Below are positions 61,309-64,000 of a DNA stretch of 64,000 bases, one piece after another (the stretch's first letter is position 1; the number at the start of each line of letters is the position of its first letter). Location of the stretch: NCBI RefSeq assembly GCF_003057745.1, contig NZ_QBJD02000003.1, forward strand, positions 248,001-312,000. The letters run 5' to 3'. A model generated the notes under the pieces. The model saw nothing but the letters and a program-made list of their open reading frames with translations. It was not told where the DNA came from and searched no databases. The position numbers and the translations under genes are program-made. This DNA is from Enterobacter sp. RIT418 (GTDB taxonomy: Bacteria; Pseudomonadota; Gammaproteobacteria; Enterobacterales; Enterobacteriaceae).

Positions 61309-62463
61309 TCAGAATGAGGATGGTGAAGGGGTGGAGAGCCGCGGTTGCGGCGCAACGCGGGGTGAAAAATCAACTTGCGGAACGTCGCTGCCGAGGTGGA
61401 AGTTTCGCGTCCGGCTCTGCAGCTCAATTACCTGGTTACGCAGGACGTCGGACGAACCGTTAAGCTCTTCCGCCATCGCAACATTGCTCTGCGTAACGCG
61501 CTCGAGTTCAGACAGCGCAAGGGTAATTTGCGAAATGCCCTTCTCCTGTTCAAACGTTGAGGCCGAAATGTCGTCCATCAGTTTGCTGACGTTACTCGAC
61601 CCCGCCACAATCTCCTGCATATTTTTTTCAGCCTGCGACACCACGGTGACCCCCTGCGTCACGTTATTGCTGGTGACGTCGATAAGCGTTTTGATATTTT
61701 TAGCCGCCTCTGCGCTGCGATGTGCCAGGCTTCTAACCTCGCCCGCGACAACCGAGAACCCTTTACCGTGATCGCCCGCCCTGGCAGCCTCAACGGCTGC
61801 GTTGAGAGCAAGGATGTTGGTCTGAAAAGCAATGCCGTCGATGAGGGAGATGATCTCCGTCATCTGCTGAGCGCACTCGGTAATGGACTGCATGTTATGC
61901 GCAACCTGCCCCATTAGCTCGCCGCCTTTTCGCGCCTGAAGCGTTGCCGCGCTTGCCTGCTCGCTGGCCATGCGGGTGTTATCCGCATTGTTTTTTGTGC
62001 TCGCCGCCATTTGTTCCATGCTGGCAGCCGTCTGTACGAGCGAAGCTGATTGCTGCTCGGTCTTAACCGAAAGCTGGGCGCTGCGCGAAGAAAGCTGCTC
62101 TGAGAGGGTCATGGCCGTTTGGGATGAGGCCCTGATCTCGCGCACCAGCGTCGCGATATTGCTGGATAAGCTATTAATTCCCGGGATTAAACGGCCAGCG
62201 CAGTTATTTCCAAACTCTGGAATCGAAACGGCAAGATTACCGGAGGTGACTTCTTCAATACTTTTTTTCACAGTATTGATCGGCGTCACAAGATATTTTG
62301 TCATGTATACCCAAAGCAGGAATAACATAGTGAAGTCTATCACATTGATTGAAATGGCAAGCACGGCGTTATTTGAAAATAAAGCTAACACTACCGCATT
62401 TATCAAAAAGCCAAACAGCAAAAAATAGACGATAAAGGTTCTGACGCTCATATTTCTAAGCAT
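61309..62463 (-). CDS. Methyl-accepting chemotaxis protein without a periplasmic sensor
   Basis: A 384-residue chemoreceptor. Two hydrophobic spans lie back to back (TFIVYFLLFGFLINAVVLALF and AISINVIDFTMLFLLWVYM) with no ligand-binding domain between them. A HAMP domain follows (KYLVTPINTVKKSIEEVTSGNL), then the coiled-coil signalling domain with the hairpin tip IDGIAFQTNILALNAAVEAARAGDHGKGFSVVAGEVRSLAHRSAEAAK. There is no C-terminal NWETF-type tether for CheR/CheB. It must therefore sense a membrane or cytoplasmic cue, or signal through mixed arrays. The ATG at 62463 is chosen; a GTG four codons earlier is possible. Confidence 0.93.
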   Translation of the reverse strand: MLRNMSVRTFIVYFLLFGFLINAVVLALFSNNAVLAISINVIDFTMLFLLWVYMTKYLVTPINTVKKSIEEVTSGNLAVSIPEFGNNCAGRLIPGINSLSSNIATLVREIRASSQTAMTLSEQLSSRSAQLSVKTEQQSASLVQTAASMEQMAASTKNNADNTRMASEQASAATLQARKGGELMGQVAHNMQSITECAQQMTEIISLIDGIAFQTNILALNAAVEAARAGDHGKGFSVVAGEVRSLAHRSAEAAKNIKTLIDVTSNNVTQGVTVVSQAEKNMQEIVAGSSNVSKLMDDISASTFEQEKGISQITLALSELERVTQSNVAMAEELNGSSDVLRNQVIELQSRTRNFHLGSDVPQVDFSPRVAPQPRLSTPSPSSF

Positions 62464-62487
62464 GATCGTTACCACGACTTTATATTT

Positions 62488-62495
62488 TGATCGGC
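62488..62495 (-). promoter_or_regulatory. Possible sigma-28 -10 element before the chemoreceptor gene
   Basis: On the minus strand GCCGATCA matches the flagellar sigma factor -10 consensus GCCGATAA at 7 of 8 bases and lies 25 bp before the ATG. A TAAA at the usual spacing is not present, so this is weak. Confidence 0.25.
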
Positions 62496-62916
62496 ATTAG
62501 GTTTTATAGCACCACGCCAGAAGTTTGTCCTCACGTTCGACGCCTGTTTTTCGTTTCGCTGCTTGATTGGCGCAATTTACCTTAGGGCGCGATAAAGCAT
62601 CGTATTAGCAGAAATACCTTTCACCTTCCTCCGTTCCGCTGGCTCAGATAATGTAGACGAGATACTCTCCACTTTAGCCATACGATGCGACGTCGCGATT
62701 ATTTAAGGCGTATTGCAACTTTCTCCGAAAAGAGTTTAGCGACGCTTAATGATGGGCACGCAAAATATATCGTATAGTGAGGACCCGCATAATATCTGTT
62801 CTTGTGCTGGTCATTTTAAACGATAAATCACTAATCTTATTGAGCGAGCATGTCATCTCCTGCCATCCGACATGCCCGATAAACCTACTCAGACTCTTTT
62901 GGCGCGGGATTGCATA
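62496..62916. other. Non-coding gap between divergent signalling genes
   Basis: A gap of about 420 bp between the chemoreceptor and the MHYT protein. I see no gene, RNA or strong dyad in it. It must hold the promoter of the MHYT gene, and possibly that of the chemoreceptor. Confidence 0.6.
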
Positions 62917-64000
62917 ATGCTTAACGTATCGTGGGACCCTATTTTAATAGCCATCTCTTTTCTGGTGGCGTTTATCGCCTCGTTCGTTGCGTTAGACAGC
63001 GCGGGCAAGATTCGCCTTTCCAGCCGCAGGGCCGCGCTGTTCTGGCGCGTAGCCGGCGGCGTCACGTTAGGCATCGGAATTTGGTCTATGCATTTTATCG
63101 GCATGCTGTCGATGAAAATGCCGATGATCGTGAGCTATCATCTTTGGCTTACCCTGGCCTCGCTGGGCGTTGCGGTGCTCGCCTCTACCCTGGCAATTAA
63201 TATCGTCGTGCCGGGAAAATCCCTTTCACGCCTTCGCCTTCTCCTCTCCACGCTGATACTCAGCGCGGGCGTGGTATCCATGCATTACGTCGGCATGGCG
63301 GCGCTGATGCTTGATGAGGGAATAATTTGGAACGAACGGATGGTTCTGCTCTCTGTCGTGATTGCGATTGTTGCCTCAGGCGCTGCGCTGTGGATGGCGT
63401 TTCACCTGCGGGATAAACACAAAGGCGTATTTATCAACCGCATCGCGGCGGCGCTGGTCATGGCCGCCGCCATTTGTGCCATGCACTACACCGGCATGAG
63501 CGCCGCGCATTTCCACGATATGTCCCGTACGCTGCCGGGCGGAATTAGCGAGCTGGGCCTTTCAATCTGGGTGTCCGTCACTACCCTGTGCCTTCTTGGG
63601 ATCATGCTGATTATTTCGCTGATAGATTCCCACTGGCGCACCGGTCGGCTGACGGACAACCTGCGGCAGCTAAACCAGCAGCTCGCCCTACAGCCGAATT
63701 TTGATACCCTGACGGGGCTGGTGAATCGCCAGCAGATGGACAAGCAGCTCCAGGACTGCCTGCATAATGCGCTGCTGAATAAGAAGCAGTTTGGCCTGGC
63801 CTTTCTGGACATAGACCACTTCAGGCGCGTAAATGACACCTGGGGGCATCAGGTGGGTGACGAACTGCTGGTTAACGTTACGCAGCGCATCACCGCCGGG
63901 CTGAGCCGCGACATGACGCTGGCGCGTCTGGGCGGTGATGCGTTTATATTACTTCTGCCAGACGCCGACGGCGAAACGCTGAACTCGCTGCTTCCTTCCC
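62917..64000 (+). CDS. MHYT-GGDEF protein with degenerate GGDAF motif (runs off window)
   Basis: The first 361 codons of a cyclic-di-GMP signalling protein. Residues 1-225 form seven membrane spans with the three MHYT motifs SMHFIGM, SMHYVGM and AMHYTGM, thought to bind copper and sense a gas. The GGDEF domain begins near 260 (DTLTGLVNRQQM, FLDIDHFRRVNDTWGHQVGDELL). The active-site loop at residues 339-343 reads GGDAF, with Ala in place of the metal-binding Glu, and there is no RxxD inhibitory site before it. The cyclase is probably inactive. An EAL domain beyond the window would make it a phosphodiesterase; that cannot be seen. The start context is weak (GGGAT). Confidence 0.9.
   Translation, partial: MLNVSWDPILIAISFLVAFIASFVALDSAGKIRLSSRRAALFWRVAGGVTLGIGIWSMHFIGMLSMKMPMIVSYHLWLTLASLGVAVLASTLAINIVVPGKSLSRLRLLLSTLILSAGVVSMHYVGMAALMLDEGIIWNERMVLLSVVIAIVASGAALWMAFHLRDKHKGVFINRIAAALVMAAAICAMHYTGMSAAHFHDMSRTLPGGISELGLSIWVSVTTLCLLGIMLIISLIDSHWRTGRLTDNLRQLNQQLALQPNFDTLTGLVNRQQMDKQLQDCLHNALLNKKQFGLAFLDIDHFRRVNDTWGHQVGDELLVNVTQRITAGLSRDMTLARLGGDAFILLLPDADGETLNSLLPS

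Overview
The window is chromosomal DNA of an enterobacterium close to Enterobacter or its relatives. The evidence is high-GC coding density plus many full-length genes recognised from Escherichia coli in familiar order: yncG, ansP, yncE, pqqU, mcbR, curA, mnaT, ydcZ, ydcY, ortT, patD, ydcVUTS, ydcR, hslJ, nifJ, micC, ompN, ttcA, dbpA and zntB. Several blocks absent from that E. coli order are inserted between these genes. All assignments come from reading the sequence; no database search was run.

Region 1-7.3 kb: the 5' part of an EF-G paralogue (minus strand) lies next to a 5,044-bp Tn3-family transposon (1257-6300). Its terminal repeats are intact, but tnpA is broken by a frameshift and an amber stop, and tnpR has lost its expected ATG. 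The transposon carries a lower-GC cargo gene for a secreted, glycosidase-like protein. It sits 26 bp from the ribosome binding site of an ArsR-type regulator. Then come small genes for a zinc-ribbon protein (YnfU-like) and the tautomerase PptA.

Region 7.3-18 kb: yncG, then a compact eight-gene minus-strand operon (15477 down to 7969): two flavin-dependent LLM monooxygenases, an M20 deacetylase, a GNAT acetyltransferase and an amino-acid ABC importer with two paralogous binding proteins. This set resembles the Bacillus ytm/yxe operons that salvage sulfur from S-modified cysteines by acetylation, C-S cleavage and deacetylation. A mandelonitrile-lyase-like cupin, a LysR regulator and an aldo/keto reductase follow.

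Region 18-45 kb: ansP, yncE and pqqU (with a Fur-like box between the last two), mcbR, curA, an XRE-cupin regulator divergent from mnaT with twin palindromes, ydcZ and ydcY. A non-E. coli insertion then holds a DppA-like binding protein, srfABC and an alpha/beta hydrolase. Next are the orphan toxin ortT, a tandem pair of yeaR-like genes with yoaG behind an NsrR-like box, the patD-ydcVUTS putrescine/GABA-type cluster, and the MocR regulator ydcR.

Region 45-64 kb: a YmcF/YnfQ-like cold-shock small protein with a long leader; a cyanide-insensitive bd oxidase operon (cioA, cioB and a 42-codon DUF2474 gene); hslJ; a DUF333 lipoprotein; nifJ; the sRNA gene micC; ompN; several small genes; a YbdG-like MscS channel; ttcA; dbpA; a proline-rich small protein; zntB; a chemoreceptor without a periplasmic sensor; and the start of an MHYT-GGDEF protein whose active-site motif reads GGDAF.
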